64,000 nucleotides of DNA from CBDDIP01 sp965229005 (GTDB lineage: Bacteria; Actinomycetota; Acidimicrobiia; Acidimicrobiales; Ilumatobacteraceae): assembly GCA_965229005.1 (NCBI GenBank), contig CBDDIP010000002.1, positions 2,728,001 through 2,792,000 on the forward strand. The letters are read 5' to 3'. Position numbers and translations under genes: made by a program. Shown in pieces: positions 1 through 6,241 of this stretch. Below the pieces are notes generated by a model. The model was given only the letters and a program-made list of their open reading frames with translations. It was not told the origin of the DNA and ran no database searches. Position 1 is the stretch's first letter; the number at the start of each line of letters is the position of its first letter.

Positions 1-136
1 TCAATGACCCGCGTCGTCGACGCTGACGTTGACGGACACGGCGCTCGATCGCTGCGAGTCCGTGAAGCGATGCCGGCGATCGCTCCGCGAGCAGATGCAG
101 GTCGCGTTCCAGCCGATCTTCCAACTCGATGTTCAT
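1..136 (-). CDS. truncated gene, possible anti-sigma or sigma-partner protein
   Basis: Only the first 45 residues lie in the window and the frame is still open at the left edge. The ATG at 136..134 overlaps the stop of the sigma factor gene upstream (ATGA), so the two genes are translationally coupled, and a good ribosome site (GGAGGAG) lies 7 nt before it. The visible N-terminus begins MNIELEDRLERDL, is charged and helical, and ends in an Arg/Gln-rich stretch (RRVRQRQRRRRG) of the kind that precedes a membrane helix. Genes in this position after ECF sigma factors often encode membrane anti-sigma factors. That role is inferred from position only. Confidence 0.65.
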   Translation of the reverse strand, partial: MNIELEDRLERDLHLLAERSPASLHGLAAIERRVRQRQRRRRGSL

Positions 137-711
137 CCCAGCTCCTCCTTCAACTTGGTCAGTGCGCGGGCAAGGGTCGACTTGACGGTGCCTTCGGAGA
201 CCTTCAGGGTCGCCGCCACCTCGGCGGTTGATAAGCGTGAGTAGTAGCGAAGGACGACCACGGTCACGGCGCGCGGGGTGAGGCACTCCAGTGCGTCAGC
301 GAGCTCGTTCGGATGGTCGATGTGGGCTTCTGGCCGCTCGACGGAGTCCTCGTGCCGCTTCACCAGCCGCCGCCGTCGAAGCCAGGACCTGCTGCGGTTG
401 ACAACGCAAGTTCGCAAGTAGGCGACCGGGGTGCGTAGGTCGTCCCACCGTTCATACACCCGGACGAATGCCTCCTGCACGATCTCCTCGGCAGCTGTCG
501 GCGAGCCCGTGATGAGATGTGCGATCCGTGCCATCTCGACGCGATGCGACCGATAGCACGAGATGAACTCAGCATCGAGGGCCGGGCGCGTCAAGCTGAC
601 AGGAACCAAGCTCTCATCCCGGACCGCTTCGCTCACACCTTCATCGACGCTCAGCTCGTCGATCCGGTTGTTGTCAGCACAGGTGATTTCTTCAAGCAAG
701 TAGCTCCCCAA
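133..711 (-). CDS. ECF-type RNA polymerase sigma factor (SigE-like family)
   Basis: An extracytoplasmic-function sigma factor that directs RNA polymerase to a small regulon. Region 2 lies at about residues 50-110 (RSHRVEMARIAHLITGS, then EEIVQEAFVRVYERW). Region 4 lies at about 140-190 and has a helix-turn-helix (STAEVAATLKVSEGTVKS). The start is uncertain: the frame opens at TTG 711, while most relatives begin 15-40 residues later, and GTG codons in that stretch are alternatives. The gene is followed with an ATGA overlap by a truncated gene that may be its anti-sigma partner. Family assignment is firm; the signal it responds to is unknown. Confidence 0.9.
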   Translation of the reverse strand: MGSYLLEEITCADNNRIDELSVDEGVSEAVRDESLVPVSLTRPALDAEFISCYRSHRVEMARIAHLITGSPTAAEEIVQEAFVRVYERWDDLRTPVAYLRTCVVNRSRSWLRRRRLVKRHEDSVERPEAHIDHPNELADALECLTPRAVTVVVLRYYSRLSTAEVAATLKVSEGTVKSTLARALTKLKEELG

Positions 712-790
712 CTCCGTCTCGCATCATGCGTGCGGTTGCTTCAGGCCTCATGTCGACCAGCAGAGTGGCATGAGGACCAGACTGTGATCG

Positions 791-994
791 ATGGGCCTCA
801 GACGATTCCTGAAGTCACTCGCGCCGAAACCGACGGTCTGCCCGCTGTGCGGTCGCCCAGTACGTGTCGAGCTGGAGTCATTCAGGGCGGGTCCGTGGAT
901 CGAGGTCGTGCCGCCACGCCACGACCAACTCGTTTACGCGTGCGAGCAGCAGAACAGGACGAGCCACCGCCACGTACCGAAGCAGAATTCATGA
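791..994 (+). CDS. possible small zinc-ribbon protein, 67 residues
   Basis: I do not recognise this gene. The frame begins MGLRRFLKSLAPKPTVCPLCG. It holds a CPLC knuckle at about residues 17-20, a further Cys near residue 50 (VYACEQ), then His-rich sequence near the C-terminus, so a small metal-binding fold is possible. No clear ribosome site precedes the ATG. It stands alone between the sigma factor and an insertion-sequence remnant, in a patch where chance open frames are likely, so it could be spurious. Confidence 0.35.
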   Translation: MGLRRFLKSLAPKPTVCPLCGRPVRVELESFRAGPWIEVVPPRHDQLVYACEQQNRTSHRHVPKQNS

Positions 995-1304
995 CTCGGT
1001 GATCGCGGCCTGTCAGGCGTGGGCGGCGGCGACAGCGACGCTGAAGGCGATGCTGTCAGCGCGGATGCGGTCCCACTCGCCTGACCATGCCGGGGGTGTC
1101 AAGTAGGTCCTGAACCCCCGGGGAGTGTCGACGTACCGTGTGCCGCGACGCGAGCCGCGAGACATGCCGGTCTCGCCCAGACGACCGAGCACCGTGACTC
1201 GATGATGCACAAGCAGCGGCTGCGGTCACGGTCTGGATCGGCTCATCCAAGGCCGTGGGCGGTGACGAAACCGCCGGGCCGAGCGATCTACGTGCCGCCG
1301 TCAT
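995..1304. other. no supported gene
   Basis: This stretch lies between the small Cys-containing frame and the transposase remnant. The open frames across it give low-complexity Arg/Ser/Ala translations without recognisable motifs. It contains one copy (1098-1127) of a GC-rich repeat that recurs at 2159-2188, and is probably decayed mobile-element DNA. Confidence 0.5.
1098..1127 (+). repeat. 30-nt repeat, copy 1 (partner at 2159-2188)
   Basis: The segment begins GTCAAGTAGGTC and ends CCCCCGGGGAGTG. It matches 2159-2188 at 24 of 30 positions in direct orientation, and both copies contain a short C-run/G-run that could fold. The copies flank the patch with the transposase remnant and the small genes. 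Origin unknown. Confidence 0.5.
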
Positions 1305-1502
1305 GCCCCGGCGGGCGATCACGCGCACTCCCGTGACGACCGTGGCGGTGACCTTGGAGTGGCCGTTGGTGCCGCGCTGGACGATCCCGGCGACTGCGGT
1401 GCGGTGAGCCTTGGATCCGACCTTGATGGCCTTCTGTCGGGGCTTGTGCATGTTGGCGCGCTTGCCACCGACGAACGTCTCATCGACTGCAAGCTGGAAT
1501 GC
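1305..1502 (-). pseudogene. IS1595-type transposase remnant
   Basis: The minus strand encodes about 66 residues that look like the start of the ISXO2-like DDE domain of IS1595 transposases. They include the first catalytic aspartate in VDETFVGGK, then HKPRQKAIKVGSK and VAGIVQRGTNG. Upstream and downstream of this core the translation turns into unrelated low-complexity sequence, so the N-terminal zinc ribbon and the other two catalytic residues are gone. It is a decayed internal fragment. The exact borders are approximate and no terminal inverted repeats are visible. Confidence 0.65.
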
Positions 1503-1607
1503 TCGCCGCCTGGGTCGTGGGTGCCGACGATCGTGTTCGTGGCGATCGCTGTCGTGTTTGTCGTCGCCGCGTTGGTGCACTGGCGGCGCGAGCGTTCCGC
1601 CGTCTAG
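1503..1607 (+). pseudogene. 3' end of a lost small membrane-protein gene
   Basis: Next to the antisense transposase remnant, the plus strand reads one hydrophobic helix followed by a basic tail (IVFVAIAVVFVVAALVHW, then RRERSAV, stop TAG at 1605-1607). Such a helix plus RR tail is typical of the C-terminus of a real membrane protein. No start or upstream coding sequence belongs to it, so it appears to have lost its 5' part to the insertion-sequence event. This is an inference from one helix and could be chance. Confidence 0.3.
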
Positions 1608-1620
1608 GTGAGCGCCCCGC
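1599..1620 (+). repeat. 22-nt direct repeat, copy 1 (partner at 1851-1872)
   Basis: The sequence GCCGTCTAGGTGAGCGCC followed by CCGC occurs identically at 1851-1872, 252 nt downstream. Copy 1 carries the TAG stop of the truncated membrane fragment. The two copies bracket the small gene at 1638-1832, as expected if that gene came in by insertion or duplication. Confidence 0.8.
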
Positions 1621-1637
1621 GCGCCGATACTTGAGAC

Positions 1638-1832
1638 GTGCGCAAGTTCGTCTCACCAGTAACCCAGTTCTACTCACCAGGCGGTGAGAAGGTGAACGTC
1701 TGGCGCGCATGGTGGAAACGCGGCGGAAAGTGGTGGTACTGGCAGATCGGCCCGGCCATAGGTGGCTACTGCCCCAGTCGTGACGAGGCGATCGCTACCG
1801 GAACGTTCCAAGCGGATGCAATCGACCGCTGA
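1638..1832 (+). CDS. small Trp-rich hypothetical protein, 64 residues
   Basis: I do not recognise this protein. It starts at GTG 1638 and reads MRKFVSPVTQFYSP, then a Trp/Lys-rich core (VWRAWWKRGGKWWYWQ) and a C-terminal part with RDEAIATGTF. The composition looks like a real folded domain rather than a shadow frame. Codon use (ATA, CCA, TCA, AAA) differs from the strongly GC-biased neighbours, which suggests recent acquisition. It is bracketed by the 22-nt direct repeats 1599-1620 and 1851-1872. No function can be given. Confidence 0.5.
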   Translation: MRKFVSPVTQFYSPGGEKVNVWRAWWKRGGKWWYWQIGPAIGGYCPSRDEAIATGTFQADAIDR

Positions 1833-1851
1833 CCAGCCCAGGTGAGTCAAG
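1832..1851 (+). repeat. 20-nt repeat, copy 1 (partner at 2145-2164)
   Basis: The segment ACCAGCCCAGGTGAGTCAAG matches 2145-2164 at 18 of 20 positions in direct orientation. The two copies flank the membrane-protein gene at 1872-2111. Confidence 0.55.
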
Positions 1852-1872
1852 CCGTCTAGGTGAGCGCCCCGC
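1851..1872 (+). repeat. 22-nt direct repeat, copy 2 (partner at 1599-1620)
   Basis: Identical to 1599-1620. Its last base is the end of the minus-strand stop codon of the gene at 1872-2111. Confidence 0.8.
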
Positions 1873-2111
1873 TACGCGCGGTTCTGCAAGACGATCAAGG
1901 CGATGCCTGCCGAACTGACAACGGCCAACGCGGTCGCCGCGAGTGCGCCGAAGCCGTCACTCATCCCAGGGCCGAGGACGAGTGTGTCGGACGTGACGAT
2001 GAAGAACCAGGCGATCCACGAGGCGACGAACAAGACCACACCAAGCCCCGCCACCGTCATCCACCCGCGCACCGTCGCCGGCTGCAGACGTCGAAGGTCA
2101 CGCAATCGCAC
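1872..2111 (-). CDS. small two-helix membrane protein, 79 residues
   Basis: A hypothetical inner-membrane protein. It has a short basic N-terminus (MRLRDLRRLQPATVRG), a first hydrophobic helix at about residues 18-40 (VAGLGVVLFVASWIAWFFIV), a Gly-rich polar loop and a second helix at about 52-73 (LAATALAVVSSAGIALIVL). The topology and charge distribution look real. No family is recognised. It is flanked by the 20-nt repeats 1832-1851 and 2145-2164. Confidence 0.55.
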   Translation of the reverse strand: MRLRDLRRLQPATVRGWMTVAGLGVVLFVASWIAWFFIVTSDTLVLGPGMSDGFGALAATALAVVSSAGIALIVLQNRA

Positions 2112-2144
2112 GTCTCAAGCATCGGCACCGATCGCCGGGCCTTT

Positions 2145-2164
2145 ACCAGCCTGGGTGAGTCAAG
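2145..2164 (+). repeat. 20-nt repeat, copy 2 (partner at 1832-1851)
   Basis: Matches 1832-1851 at 18 of 20 positions and runs into the second copy of the 30-nt repeat. Confidence 0.55.
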
Positions 2165-2188
2165 TAAGTCGTTACCCCCTGGGGGGTG
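2159..2188 (+). repeat. 30-nt repeat, copy 2 (partner at 1098-1127)
   Basis: Direct, 24 of 30 match to 1098-1127. It overlaps the end of the 20-nt repeat copy at 2145-2164. Confidence 0.5.
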
Positions 2189-2243
2189 CGCGACGCCACG
2201 GTCGTCCGACCGGCCGACGAGCGGGAGGCGACACGGTGGTTCC

Positions 2244-2249
2244 TAGGAT
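2244..2249 (+). promoter_or_regulatory. -10 box TAGGAT of a likely leaderless promoter
   Basis: TAGGAT ends 6 nt before the GTG at 2256, so transcription would begin at or next to the start codon. The same TAnnnT, 6-9 nt, start-codon layout recurs at several other genes in this window. No convincing -35 box is seen. Confidence 0.5.
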
Positions 2250-2255
2250 GCGGCG

Positions 2256-2441
2256 GTGGCGCGTGGGGCGAACGGGACGAGGTGGAAGCTGTCCGCGACC
2301 CTGCTCGGCGTGTTCGCGTTCGTCGTCGGTGTGGTGGTCGCGAACATCGGCTGGCTGCCCGATGGTTGGAGCGAAGTGCTCGGGATCGTCGCTGGTCACC
2401 TGGTGGTGATCGTCGGTGCCGTCTGGATCGTGCCGAGGTGA
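2256..2441 (+). CDS. small membrane protein, 61 residues
   Basis: The GTG start at 2256 lies 6 nt behind a TAGGAT -10 box. The product has a basic N-terminus (MARGANGTRWK) and two hydrophobic helices, about residues 13-31 (ATLLGVFAFVVGVVVANIG) and 42-58 (LGIVAGHLVVIVGAVWIV), with an acidic WLPDGWSE loop between. No family is recognised. Its TGA overlaps the GTG of a second tiny membrane-protein gene, which supports a real two-gene unit. Confidence 0.55.
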   Translation: MARGANGTRWKLSATLLGVFAFVVGVVVANIGWLPDGWSEVLGIVAGHLVVIVGAVWIVPR

Positions 2442-2560
2442 TCTGGCTGATCTACCTCGTGGCACTGTTGGCGTTCGTGTTCGTGGTGATCATCTTCACG
2501 ATGATCGGCGTCGCCATCTACCGATCGCGGCAGCGGCCGGACGATCCGCGGGGGCCATGA
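2438..2560 (+). CDS. tiny single-pass membrane protein, 40 residues
   Basis: Starts at GTG 2438, overlapping the previous gene's stop by GTGA. It encodes one long hydrophobic helix (IYLVALLAFVFVVIIFTMI) followed by a basic, Pro/Asp-containing tail (YRSRQRPDDPRGP). Size and layout fit a small membrane regulator or an accessory subunit to its partner. Function unknown. Confidence 0.45.
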   Translation: MIWLIYLVALLAFVFVVIIFTMIGVAIYRSRQRPDDPRGP

Positions 2561-2661
2561 CGGCTGCGCGGTCCTTCGGGGACGACGTCCGACGGAGCTG
2601 AGCGGGGGAGCGGGCACTACGGTCGGAGGCAGGCGTCGTCGACATCGGGGGGTTTCGTCAC

Positions 2662-3885
2662 GTGAAGTTCGGCATCTTCTACGAGCTGCAGTTGCCCAAG
2701 CCCTGGACTCGCGATGACGAGTACCGGTTGCTCAACCACGCACTCGATCAGGTCGAGCTGGCCGACGGGCTCGGCTACGACTACGCGTGGGAGGTGGAGC
2801 ACCACTTCCTCGAGGAGTACAGCCACTCCTCGGCACCGGAGGTCTTCCTCGCCGCAGCGAGCCAGCGCACGAAGAACATCCGCCTCGGTCACGGCATCGT
2901 GCAGCTGCCGACGAACCACCCGGCACGAGTCGCCGAACGGGTGAGCACGCTCGACCTGTTGAGCCACGGTCGAGTCGAGCTCGGCGTCGGCGAGGGCAGC
3001 AGCGTCACCGAGCTGCACCCGTTCGACCGCCGGTTCCGCGACAAGCGCGCCGTGTGGGAGGACGCCATGCGCTGCCTGCTGCCGATGTTCTGGGAGGAGG
3101 GCTGGGAGTACCACGGCGAGTACTTCGACTTCCCGCTGCGCAACGTCATCCCCAAGCCCCGCCAGCAACCGCACCCGCCGCTGTGGGTGGCCTGCAGCCA
3201 GCTGGAGACGATCGAGATGGCCGGTCGCCGCGGCATCGGCGCGCTCGGGTTCCAGTTCGTCAGCGCCGAGGCGGCGCGTGCATGGGTGAACGCCTACTAC
3301 ACGCAGTTCACCAAGCACCTCGATCCGCTCGGGCCGTACGCGACGAACCCGAACATCGCCGTCGTCTGCCAGTTCATGTGCGCCGACACGGACGAGGAGG
3401 CGCAACGCCGTGCCGACGGCAGCACCTTCTTCCAGTTCGCGCTGCGGTTCTACAACGAGCACGGCCCGGTGGTGCCCGGCACCGTCAGCCTGTGGGACGA
3501 GTACCAGACGTGGAAGGCCACGCCCGCGGGTCAGAAGGCCCAGGGTGGCGGGCTGATCGGCTCGCCGGCGACGATCCGCGCCAAGCTGCGCAAGTTCGCC
3601 GAGTCGAACGTCGACCAGGTGATCCTGCTCAACCAGGCCGGGCGCAACAGCCACGATCACATCTGCGAGTCGCTGCAGATGTTCGCCGACGAGGTGATGC
3701 CCGAGTTCCACGCGCTCGAACCCGAGCACCAGGAGTGGAAGCGCGGCGTGCTGGCCGGAACGATCGACGTCGAAGAGATCGACACCGCGCCGTTCCAGAT
3801 GATCAGCATGCAGTCGACGAAGTGGAAGGACATGACCCCCGAGCAGCAAGAGGCGGCTCGCATGGCTGCGGCAGCGGGCGACTAA
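2662..3885 (+). CDS. LLM-class flavin-dependent oxidoreductase (luciferase-like)
   Basis: A 407-residue bacterial-luciferase-fold monooxygenase that would use reduced FMN or F420. The N-terminus (MKFGIFYELQLPKPW), the early barrel strand with EVEHHFLEEY, ASQRTKNIRLGHGIVQLP and the VELGVGEGS segment are typical of the family. GLIGSPATIRAKLRKF near residue 290 matches the usual late GTPE/S-type motif. It starts at GTG 2662 behind a G-run. The NuoF-like gene follows 56 nt downstream on the same strand, so it could share its transcript and perhaps draw electrons from it. The substrate cannot be told. Confidence 0.88.
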   Translation: MKFGIFYELQLPKPWTRDDEYRLLNHALDQVELADGLGYDYAWEVEHHFLEEYSHSSAPEVFLAAASQRTKNIRLGHGIVQLPTNHPARVAERVSTLDLLSHGRVELGVGEGSSVTELHPFDRRFRDKRAVWEDAMRCLLPMFWEEGWEYHGEYFDFPLRNVIPKPRQQPHPPLWVACSQLETIEMAGRRGIGALGFQFVSAEAARAWVNAYYTQFTKHLDPLGPYATNPNIAVVCQFMCADTDEEAQRRADGSTFFQFALRFYNEHGPVVPGTVSLWDEYQTWKATPAGQKAQGGGLIGSPATIRAKLRKFAESNVDQVILLNQAGRNSHDHICESLQMFADEVMPEFHALEPEHQEWKRGVLAGTIDVEEIDTAPFQMISMQSTKWKDMTPEQQEAARMAAAAGD

Positions 3886-3941
3886 GCGCAACGCGGGTCG
3901 CGGGACGTCTTGCCTGCACCCGTTCGGGGAACGCATGGGAC

Positions 3942-5387
3942 ATGACATCGTTGTCGCATCGCGCCCGTCCGGCGCTCGAAGTCCACCGCGTCCTGCCGCT
4001 CGAGCCCTACGGCTCGCTGGAGGACTACCAGCTCGCCGGCGGTGGTGCCGGCGTGGTCGCCGCCGAGAAGGTGGAGCCGTCGGTGCTCATCGACGAGCTC
4101 GAAGCATCGGGTCTGCGCGGCCGCGGCGGCGCCGGCTTCCCGACCGGGACGAAGTGGCGCTCGGTGCTCGATCACGCATCGACGGAGATCGCCACCACGG
4201 TGATCGTCAACGCTGCGGAAGGCGAGCCCGGCACGTCGAAGGACCGAGCCATCCTGCAACGCAACCCCTACGCGGTCATCGAGGGCGCCCTCATCGCGGC
4301 GCGCGTGGTGCGCGCCACGAGCGTGGTCATCGCCACCAAGGAGCGCTTCCACGATCTGCTCGGCCCGCTGCGCGCAGCGATCGCCGAGGTCGAATCCGCG
4401 GGGTGGTCGGACGGCATCACGATCTCGATCGTCGAAGGCCCGAGCGAGTACCTCTACGGCGAGGAGACCGCGCTGCTCGAGGTGCTCGACGGTCGCCCGC
4501 CGTTCCCGCGCATCGCCCCGCCCTACCGTCGCGGCGTCACGGAAGTGGTGCAGGACGACGCCCCCACCGACGGCGACAGCGGACTCGCCGCCGATGTCGT
4601 GATGGCCACCACCGACGACGACAACGTCGTGCCGCCGGTGCTCGTCAACAACGTCGAGACGTTCGCCAACGTCGCGCTGGTCGTCACCAAGGGCGCCGAC
4701 TGGTTCCGCACCGTCGGCACCCACGACTCGCCCGGCACCATCGTCTGCACCGTCACCGGCGCAGTGGCGAAGCCCGGCGTGTTCGAGGTCGCGATGGGCA
4801 CGCAGCTCGACGAGCTGATCGAGCTCGCCGGTGGTCCCGCCGACGAGGATCACCGGACGATGATCGTCCTTGCCGGCGTCTCCAGCGCTCCGCTCACCGC
4901 CGATCGCCTCGACGTGCCCCTGACCCACGAGGCGATGCGCGCCGCCGGCTCCGGCCTCGGTTCCGCAGGCTTCATCGTCGTCGCCGACGACGTCAACCCG
5001 GTGGCCGTCGCCGCCGGCGCGTCGCGGTTCCTCGCCGTCGAATCGTGCGGCCAGTGCACGCCGTGCAAGCAGGACGGCCTGGTGATCTCCACCGCGCTGC
5101 GATCGCTCTGCGACGGCACGGCAGAGGATGACGACCTGACCCTGATCCACGCCAAGCTGACGACGATCACCGACGGTGCGAGGTGCAGCCTCGCCGAGCA
5201 GCACCGCACCGTCGTGCAGCGTCTGGTCGAGGCCTTCCCCGGCTCGTTCGAAGCCCGTCTCGACGTGCCGGCAACCGCACTCGCACCGTTCTCGGTGAGC
5301 GACGACGAACGTTTCGACAGCAAGCAACCGGACTGGACCTACGACGAGATCGACAGCGGTCAGAGCCCCGCCGACCGCCGCGCGTGA
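3942..5387 (+). CDS. stand-alone NuoF-like NADH-binding flavoprotein
   Basis: A 481-residue homologue of the complex I 51-kDa subunit, which takes hydride from NADH onto FMN and passes electrons to a 4Fe-4S cluster. It has the FMN/NADH glycine loop GLRGRGGAGFPTGTKW near residue 55, then NAAEGEPGTSKDR and EYLYGEETALLE. The C-terminal cluster motif SCGQCTPC lies near residue 368, with the fourth Cys in GARCSLAE. The start is ATG 3942. No other complex I subunit lies nearby, so it more likely serves a soluble NADH-dependent reductase than respiratory complex I. Partnership with the luciferase-like enzyme just upstream is a guess from proximity. Confidence 0.85.
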   Translation: MTSLSHRARPALEVHRVLPLEPYGSLEDYQLAGGGAGVVAAEKVEPSVLIDELEASGLRGRGGAGFPTGTKWRSVLDHASTEIATTVIVNAAEGEPGTSKDRAILQRNPYAVIEGALIAARVVRATSVVIATKERFHDLLGPLRAAIAEVESAGWSDGITISIVEGPSEYLYGEETALLEVLDGRPPFPRIAPPYRRGVTEVVQDDAPTDGDSGLAADVVMATTDDDNVVPPVLVNNVETFANVALVVTKGADWFRTVGTHDSPGTIVCTVTGAVAKPGVFEVAMGTQLDELIELAGGPADEDHRTMIVLAGVSSAPLTADRLDVPLTHEAMRAAGSGLGSAGFIVVADDVNPVAVAAGASRFLAVESCGQCTPCKQDGLVISTALRSLCDGTAEDDDLTLIHAKLTTITDGARCSLAEQHRTVVQRLVEAFPGSFEARLDVPATALAPFSVSDDERFDSKQPDWTYDEIDSGQSPADRRA

Positions 5388-5415
5388 CGAGAGCAGAACT
5401 ACAGACACGTCATTC

Positions 5416-5444
5416 TTGACGAGGTCCAGACACACGCCTACCTT
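5416..5444 (+). promoter_or_regulatory. strong sigma-70-type promoter for the TasA-like gene
   Basis: A TTGACG -35 box at 5416-5421 and a TACCTT -10 box at 5439-5444 are separated by exactly 17 nt, close to the housekeeping consensus. The predicted transcript starts near 5451 and would carry a leader of about 140 nt. Confidence 0.7.
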
Positions 5445-5450
5445 CCGAGC

Positions 5451-5593
5451 GGGGGCCGGCATCCGCCGGCTGTTGGGGCGACGCGGTGATCTGTCCGGCG
5501 ATGTTTGGTCGCCGAGTCCGGGCGGGGAGCGAATGGCGAAACCGGCGTTCCGTCCATGGGCGCAGCCGCGTGCTGCGAGAGACGGGAGTCATC
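5451..5593 (+). promoter_or_regulatory. structured 5' leader of the TasA-like gene
   Basis: The leader can form a GCCGGC stem (5455-5460 with 5465-5470, loop ATCC), a GGCGAC/GTCGCC long-range pair (5477-5482 with 5508-5513) and further small hairpins. A GGGAG ribosome site lies just before the ATG at 5594. Such a long folded leader is unusual in a window where many starts look leaderless. I could not match it to a known riboswitch class. Confidence 0.4.
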
Positions 5594-6241
5594 ATGAGGT
5601 TGTCACGTCCGGCGAAATTCGCCGGTTTCGCTGCGTGCCTGGCGTTGTCGGGGGTGCTCGTCGGAGCAGCCACCGGCGCAACAGGTGCGTTCTTCACGGA
5701 TTCGGAGTCGGGCACCTACGGGGGCACGCTCGGCTCGATCCAGATCAACGGGTACGGGGGCGGCGGGGTCGACGGCCTCGACATCAACTTCCAGAACATG
5801 CTGCCGGGTGAGCCGCAGACGCTGACGCTCAGCTTCCAGAACACCGGCGCCAACGCCCAGGACGTGTGGATCGTCTTCCCGAACGCTGATGCGTTGCACA
5901 GCATCAACGACCTCGGTACGTTCGGCGAGGTCCACCTCAAGGCCAACAACGACGTCAAGTTCGAGTCGGCCAACCTCAACGACGACAGCGGCGGCGGTTG
6001 CGGCGGCATCTTCGACGAGGCCGGCTGCTGGCCGATGCCGCAGAAGGTGCAGCTGTTCTCCAACGTCGCACCCGGCGGTAGCGGGAACTTCTCGTTCACC
6101 TTCAACTACTCGGGTGCGTTGTCCAACCCGGCGTACCAGGGTCAACCGTGGAACCCGTACCCGCTGTCGGACTTCCCGAACTTCACCCACTTCGGCCTGC
6201 CCTTCCAGCTGGTCGCCACTCAGGTCGGTCAGACGCCCTGA
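5594..6241 (+). CDS. TasA/camelysin-like secreted protein with SipW-type signal peptide
   Basis: A 215-residue exported protein. The signal peptide has a basic start (MRLSRPAKF), a hydrophobic core and the TGAFFTDSES cleavage-region motif characteristic of proteins cut by SipW-type signal peptidases. The mature part is Gly/Asn-rich with beta-strand character, including LSFQNTGANAQDVWIVF, which resembles the TasA/camelysin fold of matrix fibre proteins. A lone pair of Cys flanks the region GGGCGGIFDEAGC and could form a disulfide. The ATG at 5594 is chosen because the signal peptide starts there and GGGAG precedes it. The signal peptidase follows directly, so the pair is probably a matrix or surface-fibre module. 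Confidence 0.8.
   Translation: MRLSRPAKFAGFAACLALSGVLVGAATGATGAFFTDSESGTYGGTLGSIQINGYGGGGVDGLDINFQNMLPGEPQTLTLSFQNTGANAQDVWIVFPNADALHSINDLGTFGEVHLKANNDVKFESANLNDDSGGGCGGIFDEAGCWPMPQKVQLFSNVAPGGSGNFSFTFNYSGALSNPAYQGQPWNPYPLSDFPNFTHFGLPFQLVATQVGQTP

Noticed and set aside
1013..1210. Minus-strand open frame of 65 codons beside the transposase remnant.
   Set aside because: No recognisable motif and biased composition; not supported as a gene.
3942..5387. Part of a respiratory complex I operon.
   Set aside because: No other nuo-type gene lies within the window and the neighbours are unrelated.
5451..5593. Known cyclic-di-GMP (GEMM) or cyclic-di-AMP (ydaO) riboswitch in the TasA leader.
   Set aside because: The conserved core strings of those classes could not be found in order; only general stem-rich character is present.
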